Assembly: GCA_030530485.1 (NCBI GenBank)
Contig: JAUMUX010000002.1
Coordinates: forward strand, 1 to 64,000
Direction: 5' to 3'
DNA length: 64,000 nucleotides
DNA from: a bacterium
GTDB taxonomy: Bacteria > Patescibacteriota > Saccharimonadia > Saccharimonadales > Saccharimonadaceae
Shown here: in pieces, positions 32,233 through 41,349 of the stretch
Numbering within the stretch: position 1 is the stretch's first letter
How the letters are laid out: each line of letters starts with the position of its first letter
Translations under genes and position numbers: made by a program
The notes under the pieces: generated by a model
Told to the model about the DNA's origin: nothing
The model's input: only the letters and a program-made list of their open reading frames with translations
Database searches by the model: none

Positions 32233-33880
32233 GCAACATTCCCATCGCAACAATCACTACGATGCTAATTGCAGCAAATACAGCCATAATTGGCGCGGTT
32301 CGTTTGAGCCATTTTCGGTAAGATACACCAGAAAGTGCCAAACCTGCCATCAGCGAAGCAATTGTTGGAGCCATCATATTCAAAAGTCCCGATGCAGTCG
32401 CGAAGGCAACCACAACCACTTCTTTTCCAGCTCCCACCAATTCAGCAACTGGTGCCATAATTGGCATTGTTGCGGCAGCAAGACCTGAAGATGAAGGAAT
32501 GATGAATGTCATTGGTAGGTAGAAAATATAAGCAATTACGCCTACTACGCCTGAATTGACATTCTTCAAGAGCGATTCACCCCAGCTAACAATCGTATCT
32601 TGGATTCCACCAGCTTGCATCAACACGCCGATTCCTGCGGCTACGGCGATAATCAAAGCCACGCTCAACAAATCTCCCACACCCGCGATAAAGGTATCGA
32701 CAATTGAGACTTCTTCTTCAGCGAATTTTTCCTTATAAACAATCGCAATAAGCACTGTTGAGATAAGGAAGAGGGCCGAAATTTCGTTAAAGTACCAGTC
32801 GCCAAAAGGCACACCGTGTTCAAAACCAAAGATATTACCTACTACTGGCAAACCAACGAGCCATTCGTGCATATCGTTGAACAAGCTGATATTCGCATTA
32901 CCCCAAGGGATTAGCGAAATCACCATCAACAAGAAGGTTACGCTGAAAATACCTACAACAAATTTTCGTTCAAGGGTATTTTCTGGAATGTTCTTCATAT
33001 CCAGAGTTTTAACTGCGGCTTTACCTTCTGTATCTTCTTGATATTTACCAGCTTTTACTTTAGCTGCATAGCGCATAGTAAAGATAATCGCTGCGGCCAA
33101 CGAAAGAACCAAGATAATCAACTGTGGCAAAATCACATTTCCCAGCTGAATATCCGCAGCTTTAGCTGCAATTCCAGTTGAGAATGGGTTTACAGTTGAA
33201 GCCATCACACCAGAACCAGCACCCAGCACGATTATCATCACTGCGGTCATTGAGTTATAGCCAGCTGCCAACATAATTGGCACAACCAGCGCGTAAAATG
33301 CCACTGTTTCCTCTTGCATTCCGTAAGTTGTTCCACCGATTGCAAAAAGAATCATCAAAGCTGGAATCAACCATTTCTCTTTGCCTTTCATCTTTATCAA
33401 AAGGCTACCAAGAGCAGCGTCGAGCGCACCAGTCTTCATCACTACTCCGAGGAATCCACCAAGGATTAGCACGAAGATAATCACGTCGAGCTTTTCGCTC
33501 ATACCTTTAATTGGCGAAAGGAAAGCGTCCCAAAAGCCCTGCTGTAAGTAAATTTTGTCGCCAGCTTTAGGGTCAGAAGAATATTTCTTCGCTTGAGCGT
33601 CGGCAATCGAAATCTCCGAATCTTTCGCCCCGTCTTTCGAATATTCTTCGACTACTGTGAGTTCTTTAGTTGTGTGGCTATAACTGCCCGCCTGAATTAC
33701 TGAATCGCCAGCTTCGTTTTCAACATATTGATAACGTCCGCTAGGAATCAGCCAAGTCAAGCCCGCCATAATAGCGATGATGATAAACAAAACGCTAAAA
33801 GCTGACGGCGACTTGAATTTCTTTTTGGTTTTTTTTGATTCTTCACCACCCTTTTTAGAATTTAACTTTTTCAAAGTCAT
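32225..33880 (-). CDS. YfcC-family transporter, probable arginine/ornithine exchanger
   Basis: 551 residues with about 12-13 membrane helices in the DcuC/YfcC (C4-dicarboxylate carrier-like) family. Signature stretches are PSAFSVLFIIIAIMAGLTWLIPSGRY at the start (about 25-50), GGTTYGMQEETVAFYALVVPIM in the middle and FIIPSSSGLAAATMPIMAPVAELVG near the end. Between helices 1 and 2 is a polar loop of about 80 residues. Members found in arc operons (called ArcD2 or YfcC) import arginine in exchange for ornithine; placement right after arcA and argF supports that here. RBS AGGAGAAGAGAG before ATG. Confidence 0.88.
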   Translation of the reverse strand: MTLKKLNSKKGGEESKKTKKKFKSPSAFSVLFIIIAIMAGLTWLIPSGRYQYVENEAGDSVIQAGSYSHTTKELTVVEEYSKDGAKDSEISIADAQAKKYSSDPKAGDKIYLQQGFWDAFLSPIKGMSEKLDVIIFVLILGGFLGVVMKTGALDAALGSLLIKMKGKEKWLIPALMILFAIGGTTYGMQEETVAFYALVVPIMLAAGYNSMTAVMIIVLGAGSGVMASTVNPFSTGIAAKAADIQLGNVILPQLIILVLSLAAAIIFTMRYAAKVKAGKYQEDTEGKAAVKTLDMKNIPENTLERKFVVGIFSVTFLLMVISLIPWGNANISLFNDMHEWLVGLPVVGNIFGFEHGVPFGDWYFNEISALFLISTVLIAIVYKEKFAEEEVSIVDTFIAGVGDLLSVALIIAVAAGIGVLMQAGGIQDTIVSWGESLLKNVNSGVVGVIAYIFYLPMTFIIPSSSGLAAATMPIMAPVAELVGAGKEVVVVAFATASGLLNMMAPTIASLMAGLALSGVSYRKWLKRTAPIMAVFAAISIVVIVAMGMLHG

Positions 33881-33896
33881 CTCTCTTCTCCTAAAA

Positions 33897-34886
33897 TTAC
33901 AAAGTTAATGCAATCACAGCTTTAATTGTGTGCATTCGATTTTCTGCTTCATCAAATACTACTGAAGCCTGAGAACTGAATACCTCGTCGGTTACCTCCA
34001 TTTCAGTTAAGCCAAATTTAGCGTAGATATCTTTCATCGTAGCAGTGTTTAAATCGTGGAATGCAGGCAGACAGTGCATGAATTTAACATTCGGATTGCC
34101 AGTAGCGTTGAGCAGATTGCGGTTAACTTGGAAGCCGCGCAACTGGTGAATGCGCTCTTCGTATTTATCTTCTTCACCCATCGAAACCCAAACATCGGTA
34201 TAGACAAAATCTGCACCGCGAGCTGCGCCGTATAAATCATCAGTAATAGTGAATTTTGCACCAGTTTCACGAGCGATTTCGCGGCATTTTTCAACCAAAG
34301 CAGGGTCTGGTTGTAGGTCGTGCGGAGCAGCAATTCGAAAATCAACGCCCATTTTTGCTGAGCCAATCATCAAACTGTTGGCCATATTGTTGCGACCATC
34401 ACCCACGAAAACCAATTTCGCGCCTTTTAGGTAGCCCAAATGCTCTTCGATAGTCATGAAGTCGGCCAAAATTTGCGTTGGGTGATAGAGGTCGGTTAAA
34501 CCATTCCAAACTGGAACTCCCGCGTGTTTCGCCAATTCTTCGACTGTCGAATGTTCGAAACCACGAAATTCGATACCGTCGAAAGAGCGACCAAGCACAA
34601 TCGCAGTATCCGCCACTGATTCTTTCTTGCCTAACTGAATATCGTCTTTGCCCAAAAATTCTGGAGCAATTCCCAAGTCACGCGCCGCTACTGTAAAAGC
34701 GGTTCGCGTGCGGGTTGAAGTTTTTTCGAAAAGCAGAGCAATTTGCTTGCCTTCGTGGATGCGGTGCGGAATACCTGCTCGCTTCAAGCGTTTGTATTCG
34801 TGCGCCACATCCAGCATTAGCCGAATTTCTTCAGGTGTAAAATCTAATAGTGTCAAAAAATGACGATTTTTTAAATTTTGTGCCAT
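33897..34886 (-). CDS. argF: Ornithine carbamoyltransferase, catabolic type by context
   Basis: 329 residues. Carbamoyl phosphate site [12 protein letters not shown] near residue 52, [12 protein letters not shown] near 130, ornithine-side MHCLPAFHD near 268 and SMGEE. In the deiminase pathway it splits citrulline into ornithine and carbamoyl phosphate (arcB role); the sequence cannot separate that from the anabolic enzyme, but it lies 3 nt behind arcA and directly before the YfcC transporter. RBS GGAGA before ATG. Confidence 0.95.
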   Translation of the reverse strand: MAQNLKNRHFLTLLDFTPEEIRLMLDVAHEYKRLKRAGIPHRIHEGKQIALLFEKTSTRTRTAFTVAARDLGIAPEFLGKDDIQLGKKESVADTAIVLGRSFDGIEFRGFEHSTVEELAKHAGVPVWNGLTDLYHPTQILADFMTIEEHLGYLKGAKLVFVGDGRNNMANSLMIGSAKMGVDFRIAAPHDLQPDPALVEKCREIARETGAKFTITDDLYGAARGADFVYTDVWVSMGEEDKYEERIHQLRGFQVNRNLLNATGNPNVKFMHCLPAFHDLNTATMKDIYAKFGLTEMEVTDEVFSSQASVVFDEAENRMHTIKAVIALTL

Positions 34887-34889
34887 TAA

Positions 34890-36140
34890 TTAAATCTCCT
34901 CTCGTACGATTGGCATCGACATACAACGTGGGCCGCCTCGTCCACGACCAAGCTCAGCGCCTTCAATCTCGATAACTTCTATACCAGCTTCACGCAAAGC
35001 TTTGTTGGTGACGTAGTTGCGGTCGTAAGTTACCACCACACCAGGGGCAATCGCCAAGGTGTTCGAACCATCATTCCATTGCTCGCGAGCGGCAGCGATT
35101 GGGTCGCCATCACCACATTGAATCAAAATTGCGTTTTCGATACCCAAAACTTCTTCCAAAGTTTCTTTCAAATTAGTTCGGTGATGAATATTTGGTTGTC
35201 CTGGCACGCCAGAATCTTCCAAAATATAGATATTCATTTCGCCGTTGTGATTCATAATTTCAGGGTGAACGGTGAATTTGTCGTGGTCAATCATCGTGAA
35301 AACAGTGTCGAGGTGCATAAATGCGTGCGAAACTGGAATTTCGATTGCCAAAACCTTGTTGAAATCTGAAAATTCGAAAAGTTTAGCGGCAGTTTTTTCG
35401 ATTGCTTCAGGTGTCGAACGTTGCGAAACGCCCACTGCCAAAACATTTTTCGAAAGAACCAATTCATCTCCACCTTCCATCGCGAACTTATTGTAGCGGT
35501 CATACCAAACTGGCACTTCATCACCTGGAGTTTTTGCAGCAAATCGTGGGTGATAGCGCATAATGTATTCCATAAACAAACTCTCACGGCGGCGCGCAGC
35601 AAATTTCATTTTATTGATAGTTAAACCATTACCAATCGCCGCAGCTGGGTCGCGCGTGAAGTAAAGATTTGGCATTGGGTCGAGCAAGAATGGGTAATTG
35701 TCTCGGAAATAATAATTTAATTGCCGAGTTTCGTCTTGGTCGATTTCCACTTCGCCTTTTCGAACACCCGCCATAATTTTTCGAACCAATTCGAGCGGTT
35801 CGAATTGTCCAAGATAGCGCATTAAAGCGTGCGTGATGTGGCGCTCACCCTGCTTTGAAGCGCGAACGAAGTCAGAGATAAATCGCCATTTAATTTCTTC
35901 ATTATAAAGCGATTCTGCTGCTAATTGGTCAAGATAAAGCACTTCAACACCACGGCTGCGCAAAACATCCGCGAATTTATCGTGCTCTTCTTGCGCTTTT
36001 TCGAGATATGGAATATCGTCAAAAAGCAATCGCTCCAAATAGTCTGGTGTCAAGCCTTCTAACTCTTTACCAGGACGATGAAGAATTACGGTTTTTAGTT
36101 TGCCAATTTCACTATTATTTCGAATCGGCTTTTCGTTCAT
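34890..36140 (-). CDS. arcA: Arginine deiminase
   Basis: 416 residues, full length. Guanidino-group-modifying fold: start [21 protein letters not shown], the [18 protein letters not shown] region with the substrate Asp, [10 protein letters not shown] with the catalytic His, and near the C-terminus [17 protein letters not shown] with the nucleophilic Cys. It converts arginine to citrulline and ammonia, the first step of the deiminase pathway, giving energy and raising pH. ATG 36140 has AGGAGGG 4 nt upstream, preferred to an earlier in-frame Met. First gene of the operon. Confidence 0.97.
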   Translation of the reverse strand: MNEKPIRNNSEIGKLKTVILHRPGKELEGLTPDYLERLLFDDIPYLEKAQEEHDKFADVLRSRGVEVLYLDQLAAESLYNEEIKWRFISDFVRASKQGERHITHALMRYLGQFEPLELVRKIMAGVRKGEVEIDQDETRQLNYYFRDNYPFLLDPMPNLYFTRDPAAAIGNGLTINKMKFAARRRESLFMEYIMRYHPRFAAKTPGDEVPVWYDRYNKFAMEGGDELVLSKNVLAVGVSQRSTPEAIEKTAAKLFEFSDFNKVLAIEIPVSHAFMHLDTVFTMIDHDKFTVHPEIMNHNGEMNIYILEDSGVPGQPNIHHRTNLKETLEEVLGIENAILIQCGDGDPIAAAREQWNDGSNTLAIAPGVVVTYDRNYVTNKALREAGIEVIEIEGAELGRGRGGPRCMSMPIVREEI

Positions 36141-36166
36141 ATGCCCTCCTATATGTTTATGCTTTA

Positions 36167-36195
36167 ATTTTAGCACATTTTCAAAAGTTTAGCAA
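36167..36195 (-). promoter_or_regulatory. arcA operon promoter
   Basis: Minus strand TTGCTA (36190-36195), 17 bp, TG-C-TAAAAT (36167-36172). The leader of about 20 nt carries the RBS. No ArgR/ARC box could be recognised with confidence. Confidence 0.7.
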
Positions 36196-36211
36196 AGCCT
36201 TTTCCTTTTCC

Positions 36212-36240
36212 TTGCTTTTTTAGGTAAAAAATGTTATAAT
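36212..36240 (+). promoter_or_regulatory. Promoter of 151-aa gene
   Basis: TTGCTT (36212-36217), 17 bp, TATAAT (36235-36240), divergent from arcA and 16 bp away from its -35 box. Confidence 0.7.
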
Positions 36241-36274
36241 ATGGTCATATTAGTACTTTTGGAGGTTAGAAAAA

Positions 36275-36730
36275 ATGGCCCAATATAAAATCGTCCATCC
36301 CTTGACGGGATGGAAAACTCAGTTTCACATCAACGAAGAGCAGTTAAAAATGGCTGCTCATGGAGACCGCTTTGAACAGGAAATGCTCGCAGAACGATTT
36401 ATGGTTGTTCTACACAAGAGAAAACAGATTACGCGGCAAAAAACCCAAATCCCGCAAGATGTAAAATACGCGGATTTGGTGTTTATACCGCTGGCACCAC
36501 GCTGGGCTTACACTCCCTCACGTGAACCACGCAAAGAGCAAATCGCTGAAGCTTCGAAAGACTTCCTTGCAAAATTCGAAGAAGCCAAAGCAGCTAAAGA
36601 GTTGCGCCGCGACCGCGATTCAAAGCTTATGCACCATTGTGGGCTCGAAAATTGCGAGTATTGCGACGCTGAGCAATTCGAATATTGCCCTCGCAATAAC
36701 GAAGTGGATAGCTACCTCGATTTCAATTAG
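36275..36730 (+). CDS. Unknown protein with Cys-rich tail
   Basis: 151 residues, RBS GGAGG 9 nt before ATG. The first half is mixed alpha/beta (YKIVHPLTGWKTQFHINEEQ), with a helical Lys/Glu/Ala stretch at about 85-115. The tail has MHHCGLENCEYC and FEYCP: four Cys and two His that could bind one zinc ion. It is transcribed divergently from arcA from a strong promoter. No family recognised. Confidence 0.8.
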   Translation: MAQYKIVHPLTGWKTQFHINEEQLKMAAHGDRFEQEMLAERFMVVLHKRKQITRQKTQIPQDVKYADLVFIPLAPRWAYTPSREPRKEQIAEASKDFLAKFEEAKAAKELRRDRDSKLMHHCGLENCEYCDAEQFEYCPRNNEVDSYLDFN

Positions 36731-36751
36731 CTCTTTTGAGCTAATTTTTCT
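36725..36751. terminator. Bidirectional terminator overlapping two stop codons
   Basis: Perfect 9-bp stem AATTAGCTC (36725-36733) / GAGCTAATT (36738-36746) with a T4 loop. It includes the stop codons of both the 151-aa gene and mscS, and is followed by T-rich sequence on the plus side. Confidence 0.85.
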
Positions 36752-37676
36752 TTTTCTTTTTAGCTTGCCTTAGCGCCTCAGAAGCAGCGGCGGCTTTTTC
36801 AGAAATTGCCTTCGAAACCGAAGCTTGGTCATGCACCACCACTTGCGGAAAAGGAAATTCAATACCGTTTTGGTCGAAAGCCTTTTTCAACATACGGCGA
36901 AAATGCCCCGTAATGTCCCACTGCTGACCAGCTCGTACCCGACCGATACAGTTAATTTCAATTTCGCTATCCAAAAAACCATTCACGCGCGCAAAATGAA
37001 TCGGCTCGATAATTTGCTTGGCATAAGGTTCGCCTTCTTCAATCATCTTGAGCCCAACTTCATTCACCACTTTTTCGAGTTTATCGATGTCAGTTGCATA
37101 AGCCACACCAACCGTAAAATTAATATTCGCATAGCGGAAAGACATATTCGTTACCGATTGAGTAGCGCCGTTGCGAATAGTGTGCAGTTTTCCGTCGCGG
37201 TCGCGCATTTGGGTGATTCGCAGCGAGATATTTTCAACTTTACCCGAAAGCAAACGGCTATCGACGTAGATTTCGATATTATCGCCAACTCGATATTGGT
37301 TTTCGAGCACGATAAAAACCCCCGCCAAAACATCACGAATCGTATTTTGTGCGCCAAAACCAATCAACGCACCCAAAATTCCCGCACCCGTCATCAAAGT
37401 TGCCACATTCACGCCAAAAATTTCCAAAACGTGCAAAATCGCATATAGCCAATAAAAAACATCCAGCGCGGTTTTAATCATTTTGCCAATGGTGTAAGAA
37501 CGCTTGCGCAAATCCTCCGACCGCTGATATTTACTCAAGCGGCGTTGATAATGAAAAATCAAATCAATCACGCGGTGCGAAATAAAGCAAACCAAAATCA
37601 CCACGAGGAAGGTCGTCGCAGCATTGACAATATTATTTCTAAAAAAATCAGTTAGTATTTCAATCATAAAATCCAT
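36741..37676 (-). CDS. mscS: Small-conductance mechanosensitive channel MscS
   Basis: 311 residues. Three membrane helices, the third carrying the pore pattern GAGILGALIGFGAQNTIRDVLAGVFI, then the beta domain starting NQYRVGDNIEI and a C-terminal alpha/beta domain. It releases solutes on osmotic down-shock. The C-terminal tail is Ala/Lys-rich (KAAAASEALRQAKKKKKN). A TAAAAT box (37685-37690) 8 nt before ATG suggests a leaderless mRNA. Confidence 0.93.
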   Translation of the reverse strand: MDFMIEILTDFFRNNIVNAATTFLVVILVCFISHRVIDLIFHYQRRLSKYQRSEDLRKRSYTIGKMIKTALDVFYWLYAILHVLEIFGVNVATLMTGAGILGALIGFGAQNTIRDVLAGVFIVLENQYRVGDNIEIYVDSRLLSGKVENISLRITQMRDRDGKLHTIRNGATQSVTNMSFRYANINFTVGVAYATDIDKLEKVVNEVGLKMIEEGEPYAKQIIEPIHFARVNGFLDSEIEINCIGRVRAGQQWDITGHFRRMLKKAFDQNGIEFPFPQVVVHDQASVSKAISEKAAAASEALRQAKKKKKN

Positions 37677-37715
37677 ATAGTTTTATTTTACCATAATTAT
37701 TTTGATTATCAACTT

Positions 37716-38726
37716 TTAACGTGGAATTTTGAGTATAAATTTGGCGCCTTTTTGCGGCTCGCTCTCCACTAAAAGCTGGAAGTTATTTCGCTCGGCTAAA
37801 TTTTGAGCAATCGCCAAGCCCAAGCCGTAGCCAGAATTTTCACCCCGAGTGCGCGCTGAATCCGAACGATAAAATCTTTCGAAAATCCGCCGTTGGTCAG
37901 TTTTCGAAATTCCTTCGCCAAAATCCTGAATTTCGAAAATCACCGCCTTTTTCGATTTTCGCGCCGTGATTTCAACCTCCTTTTGCGCGGGCGAATATTT
38001 TATCGCATTTTCGGCAAAGATGGTTAAAATTTGCTCCGCCACCGCTTGATTTGCCGTAATCGCAAAATCCTCGCCCTTAAATTTGAGGCTGATTTCTTTT
38101 GCTTCAGCGCGCGGAAGAAGTTTTTCGAAAACCGCAAGAATTAAATCTTTCGAATTAAATTTCGAAGGCGCGATTTTCGATTTTTCATTTTTCGAAAGCG
38201 CCAATAGGTTCTCGGTGAGCGTGGTTAATTTTTGAATTTCTTCAATATTTTTAGCTAAAACCTCGCGCGATTTTGGCTCGGTGAGCTGTTTTTTACGCAA
38301 GGCAACTTCATTCGAAAGCAACATCGCCGCCAGAGGTGTGCGAATTTCGTGGCTCGCATCGCTCACGAATTGGGCTTGAAGCGCCATATTTTGCTCAATC
38401 GGCCGCAAAGTCCAGCGCGCCAAAAGCCAACTCGCCCAAGCGCCCGCCAGCAAAATTACACCATTAAAAGCGATTAGAGAAATCAGAATTGTCGAAAGCG
38501 TCTCGTGATTGCGGTTTTCGACTTGCTTTTCGAAATTACGCCGAGCTTCGCGCCATTCTTCGCTTACTTCGTTCGAAAAATCTTTCTGGCGCATTGGTCG
38601 ATTCAAATTATTCGCAAAAATTCCAAATATCGCCGCCGAAAAAACCAGCGAAAAAAGCATCATCACCGCCAGATAAGTTGCGGCAAGGCGCAAAGTTTGG
38701 CGACGGCTGGTGAATTTATTTTTCAT
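37716..38726 (-). CDS. Sensor histidine kinase
   Basis: 336 residues. Two membrane helices (about 15-38 and 78-100) enclose a short external segment of about 40 residues. Then HisKA with phospho-acceptor DASHEIRTPLAAM (His near 145) and the ATP domain with FAENAIKYSPAQ (N box), FEIQDFGEGISK (G1) and GYGLGLAIAQNLA (G2). ATG 38726 has GAGG upstream and lies inside the regulator gene (11-nt overlap). The signal is unknown; the small external loop suggests sensing at the membrane. Confidence 0.92.
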   Translation of the reverse strand: MKNKFTSRRQTLRLAATYLAVMMLFSLVFSAAIFGIFANNLNRPMRQKDFSNEVSEEWREARRNFEKQVENRNHETLSTILISLIAFNGVILLAGAWASWLLARWTLRPIEQNMALQAQFVSDASHEIRTPLAAMLLSNEVALRKKQLTEPKSREVLAKNIEEIQKLTTLTENLLALSKNEKSKIAPSKFNSKDLILAVFEKLLPRAEAKEISLKFKGEDFAITANQAVAEQILTIFAENAIKYSPAQKEVEITARKSKKAVIFEIQDFGEGISKTDQRRIFERFYRSDSARTRGENSGYGLGLAIAQNLAERNNFQLLVESEPQKGAKFILKIPR

Positions 38727-39396
38727 CTTGAACCTCGATTTTATAGCCAAAACCCGAAACGGTGTGAATCAATTTTCGCTCAAAAGGTTTGTCAATTTTA
38801 CGGCGCAAAAACATAATGAATAGCTCCACATTATTTGGCAAAACATCCGCCTCAAACGGCCAGCAATTCGCAATAATCGCATCCTTGCTCTTGACCCGAC
38901 CCGCATTGCGCATTAAAAATTCAAGCACCGCAAATTCTTTATTCGTCAAAATAATTTCTTGACCCGCACGCGAAACCTGCTTGTTTGCTGGGTTCATTTC
39001 TAAATCACCCACGCGCAAAATTTCGCCAATTTTTTCTTTCGGGCGGCGCAAAAGAGCCCGAATCCGCGCCAAGAGAACATCAAAATTAAACGGCTTCGCG
39101 AGATAATCATCGGCGCCAAAATCCAGCCCGTCGATAATATCCTCTTCGGCAGTTTTGGCGGTTAGCATCAAAATTGGTGTCGAATTTCCCTCATTGCGTA
39201 ACTTTTGGCAAACCTCAAAGCCGTTCATTTCAGGCAACATCACATCGAGAATAATCACGTCATATTCTTCCGCCGTCGCCGCCAAATAGCCACTTTGCCC
39301 GTCTTCTTCAACATCCACCGCATAAGCTTCGTCTTCCAGCCCTTCTTTGAGCGCCTCTCGAATCGCGCGGTCGTCTTCAATCACTAAAATCTTCAT
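38716..39396 (-). CDS. OmpR/PhoB-family response regulator
   Basis: 226 residues. Receiver domain with the acidic pair EDD near the start, phospho-Asp in VIILDVMLPEMNG (about residue 52), and LMLTAKTAEED and Lys in YLAKPF. Then a winged helix with ILTNKEFAVLEFLMRNAGRV and the closing IHTVSGFGYKI. It overlaps and pairs with the histidine kinase downstream. Targets are unknown; the 104-aa membrane protein and the small RNA just upstream are candidates by position. Confidence 0.94.
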   Translation of the reverse strand: MKILVIEDDRAIREALKEGLEDEAYAVDVEEDGQSGYLAATAEEYDVIILDVMLPEMNGFEVCQKLRNEGNSTPILMLTAKTAEEDIIDGLDFGADDYLAKPFNFDVLLARIRALLRRPKEKIGEILRVGDLEMNPANKQVSRAGQEIILTNKEFAVLEFLMRNAGRVKSKDAIIANCWPFEADVLPNNVELFIMFLRRKIDKPFERKLIHTVSGFGYKIEVQDEK

Positions 39397-39442
39397 AATT
39401 CTATTTTATCACGCCGTTCTTGAATTTTTCTTTAAAATCGCC

Positions 39443-39519
39443 CAAAAAGAAATCTCCCAAGGCGGGAGATTCTGTGGAGATGAGAGATTTGTTTGAAGGT
39501 TGTAGCCCTTCCGAGCTAT
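39443..39519 (-). ncRNA. Possible small RNA, about 75 nt
   Basis: On the minus strand a TATAAT box (39526-39531) is followed after the expected distance by an untranslated stretch with hairpin GAAGG-GCTACAA-CCTTC, an unpaired pyrimidine-rich segment (AAATCTCTCATCTCCACAG) and an intrinsic terminator AATCTCCC/GGGAGATT (39451-39471) ending in TTTCTTTTT. No -35 box is clear. The pyrimidine segment could pair with purine-rich ribosome sites. It may alternatively be the tail of the 104-aa gene transcript. Confidence 0.4.
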
Positions 39520-39573
39520 GTTTTAATTATACAAAGTTATGCTTTAATTTTTCTTAAAATTTACATTTCGAAA

Positions 39574-39888
39574 TTAATTTTGGTTCGAATTCGAAGATTC
39601 TTCGGTTTTCGAATTGCGCGAAGAATTATTCGAAGGCGTTTTATTCGGTTTTTCGCTCGAATTCGAATTGCTTGTGTTATCTGGCGGCGCCATTTCGCCT
39701 TGCATTTGCGGCGGTCGATTCATTTCGCTCTGATTTTGCTGCGAATCGCTTCTGCTTTGCGCTTTGCCGATGAAAAATCCGCTAGCAAAACTCGCCATTG
39801 CCGAAATTATCACCGCCATTGAAAACATCAAAGCCGTTCTTCCTGCTTGATTGTTCGTAGATTTAATCTGTTTCACTTCTTTTGTCAT
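39574..39888 (-). CDS. 104-aa membrane-anchored protein with disordered tail
   Basis: 104 residues from ATG 39888 (GAGGAGG 5 nt upstream; an earlier in-frame Met has no site). One membrane helix at about 19-40 (ALMFSMAVIISAMASFASGFF), then about 60 residues of low complexity, rich in Ser, Asn, Gln, Pro and Glu with four Met. The tail probably faces out and is unstructured. Located next to a two-component system in the same direction. Function unknown. Confidence 0.75.
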   Translation of the reverse strand: MTKEVKQIKSTNNQAGRTALMFSMAVIISAMASFASGFFIGKAQSRSDSQQNQSEMNRPPQMQGEMAPPDNTSNSNSSEKPNKTPSNNSSRNSKTEESSNSNQN

Positions 39889-39938
39889 TTTTCCTCCTCG
39901 ATTAAATCCTATCAAGCTAAACTTTAATTTTGCTTTAA

Positions 39939-40658
39939 CTATTCTTTGCCCAAAAATTGTTTAACTCGCTCAGTTTTTGGATTTTCGAAAAATTCTTGCG
40001 GATTCGAATCTTCAATAATACGCCCCTTATCCAAAAAAATCACGCGGCTGGCAACTTCACGGGCAAATTTCATCTCGTGCGTCACAATCAGCATCGTCAT
40101 TCCGCCTTCAGCCACTTTTTTAATCACGTCCAGAACTTCGCCAATCACCTCTGGGTCGAGCGCCGAAGTTGGCTCGTCGAAAAGCATAATCTTCGGGTTC
40201 ATCGCCAGTGCCCGCGCAATCGCCACCCGCTGCTTCTGCCCGCCCGAAAGATTTTTCGGAAATTCATCCGCTTTGTCTTTCAAGCCCACTTGTTCAAGCA
40301 GTTTTTTAGCGATTTTAGTCGCTTGCTTATCGTTCATTTTGTGGAGTTTTTTTGGCGCAAGTTTAATATTTTCGATAACGCTCAGGTTTTCGAAAAGATT
40401 AAATTGCTGAAAAACCATCCCGACATTTTCTCGAAATTTATTGAGATTGATTTTTGGTGAAGTTAAATCCACGCCGTCGATGATAATTTTCCCGCTGGTT
40501 GGCTCTTCCAACAAATTCAAACAGCGCAAAAAAGTTGATTTACCGCTGCCGCTTGAGCCCAAAATCGCCACCACTTCGCCTTGATTAATTTCAATATCCA
40601 CATCGCGCAAAACTTTATTTTCGCCAAAGTTTTTCTTCAAATTCTTAACGCTAATCAT
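39939..40658 (-). CDS. Polar amino-acid ABC transporter ATPase (GlnQ-like)
   Basis: 239 residues. Walker [15 protein letters not shown]-loop [13 protein letters not shown], signature [17 protein letters not shown], Walker [12 protein letters not shown], and switch His in VTHEM, all as in GlnQ/HisP. It powers import by the permease (8-nt overlap) and binding protein encoded upstream. In an organism with a deiminase operon and few biosynthetic genes, arginine, glutamine or glutamate are plausible cargoes. Confidence 0.95.
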   Translation of the reverse strand: MISVKNLKKNFGENKVLRDVDIEINQGEVVAILGSSGSGKSTFLRCLNLLEEPTSGKIIIDGVDLTSPKINLNKFRENVGMVFQQFNLFENLSVIENIKLAPKKLHKMNDKQATKIAKKLLEQVGLKDKADEFPKNLSGGQKQRVAIARALAMNPKIMLFDEPTSALDPEVIGEVLDVIKKVAEGGMTMLIVTHEMKFAREVASRVIFLDKGRIIEDSNPQEFFENPKTERVKQFLGKE

Positions 40659-41349
40659 TTTTTAATTTCCTTTCAACGCGTGCCATAATTTGGGTAAAAA
40701 TTGCCGTCAAACAGAGGTAAATCAGCGCTGCCGCAAACAGCGACTGAAATGCGGTAGCAGTCTGATAGCGAATATTGTCCGCGCCGCGCATAATGTCGTT
40801 CAAGCCAATCCAGCCAACCACCGAAGTTTCCTTCAGCAGTGCAATAAATTCTGAAATCAAGGCTGGCAAAGAATTGCGCAAGGCTTGCGGCAAAATCACA
40901 TAGCGCATCGCGCGCGCGTGGCTCAAACCCAGCGAACGCGCCGCTTCCATCTGACCTTTATCGATACTTTCAATTCCACCACGAATAATTTCGCAAATAT
41001 ACGCGCCAGCATTGATGCCAAAAGCAATCGCCGCCACCAAAATCTTGGGCATAAATTGATACGAGCCAAAAACCACATAATACATAATCAAAAGTTGCAC
41101 CAAAAGCGGCGTGCCGCGAATAATTTCGACGTATAATTTACCCAGCAGCGCCAACGGATTAAAGTTACGCAGTTTTTCGAACTTCGAATTTCGAAAAGGC
41201 TCGATTTTCGAAGTTCGCATCAGCGCCAAAATCAAGCCGATAATTGTGCCTAAAATTAGCGAAAGCACTGTCAAAACCAACGTAACTTCTAAACCTTGCC
41301 AAAAATAGACCCAGCGACCGCCACCAAAAATCACTTCAAAAAAATTCAT
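40651..41349 (-). CDS. Polar amino-acid ABC transporter permease
   Basis: 232 residues with five membrane helices in the HisM/GlnP family. The EAA loop reads [24 protein letters not shown], and the start has [27 protein letters not shown] (about 20-46). The N-terminus overlaps the binding-protein gene by 4 nt (ATGA). Confidence 0.95.
   Translation of the reverse strand: MNFFEVIFGGGRWVYFWQGLEVTLVLTVLSLILGTIIGLILALMRTSKIEPFRNSKFEKLRNFNPLALLGKLYVEIIRGTPLLVQLLIMYYVVFGSYQFMPKILVAAIAFGINAGAYICEIIRGGIESIDKGQMEAARSLGLSHARAMRYVILPQALRNSLPALISEFIALLKETSVVGWIGLNDIMRGADNIRYQTATAFQSLFAAALIYLCLTAIFTQIMARVERKLKND

Noticed and set aside
39500-39550. CRISPR repeat or tracrRNA because of GCTATGTTTTAATTA-like motifs
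   Set aside because: No repeated units, spacers or cas genes anywhere near.
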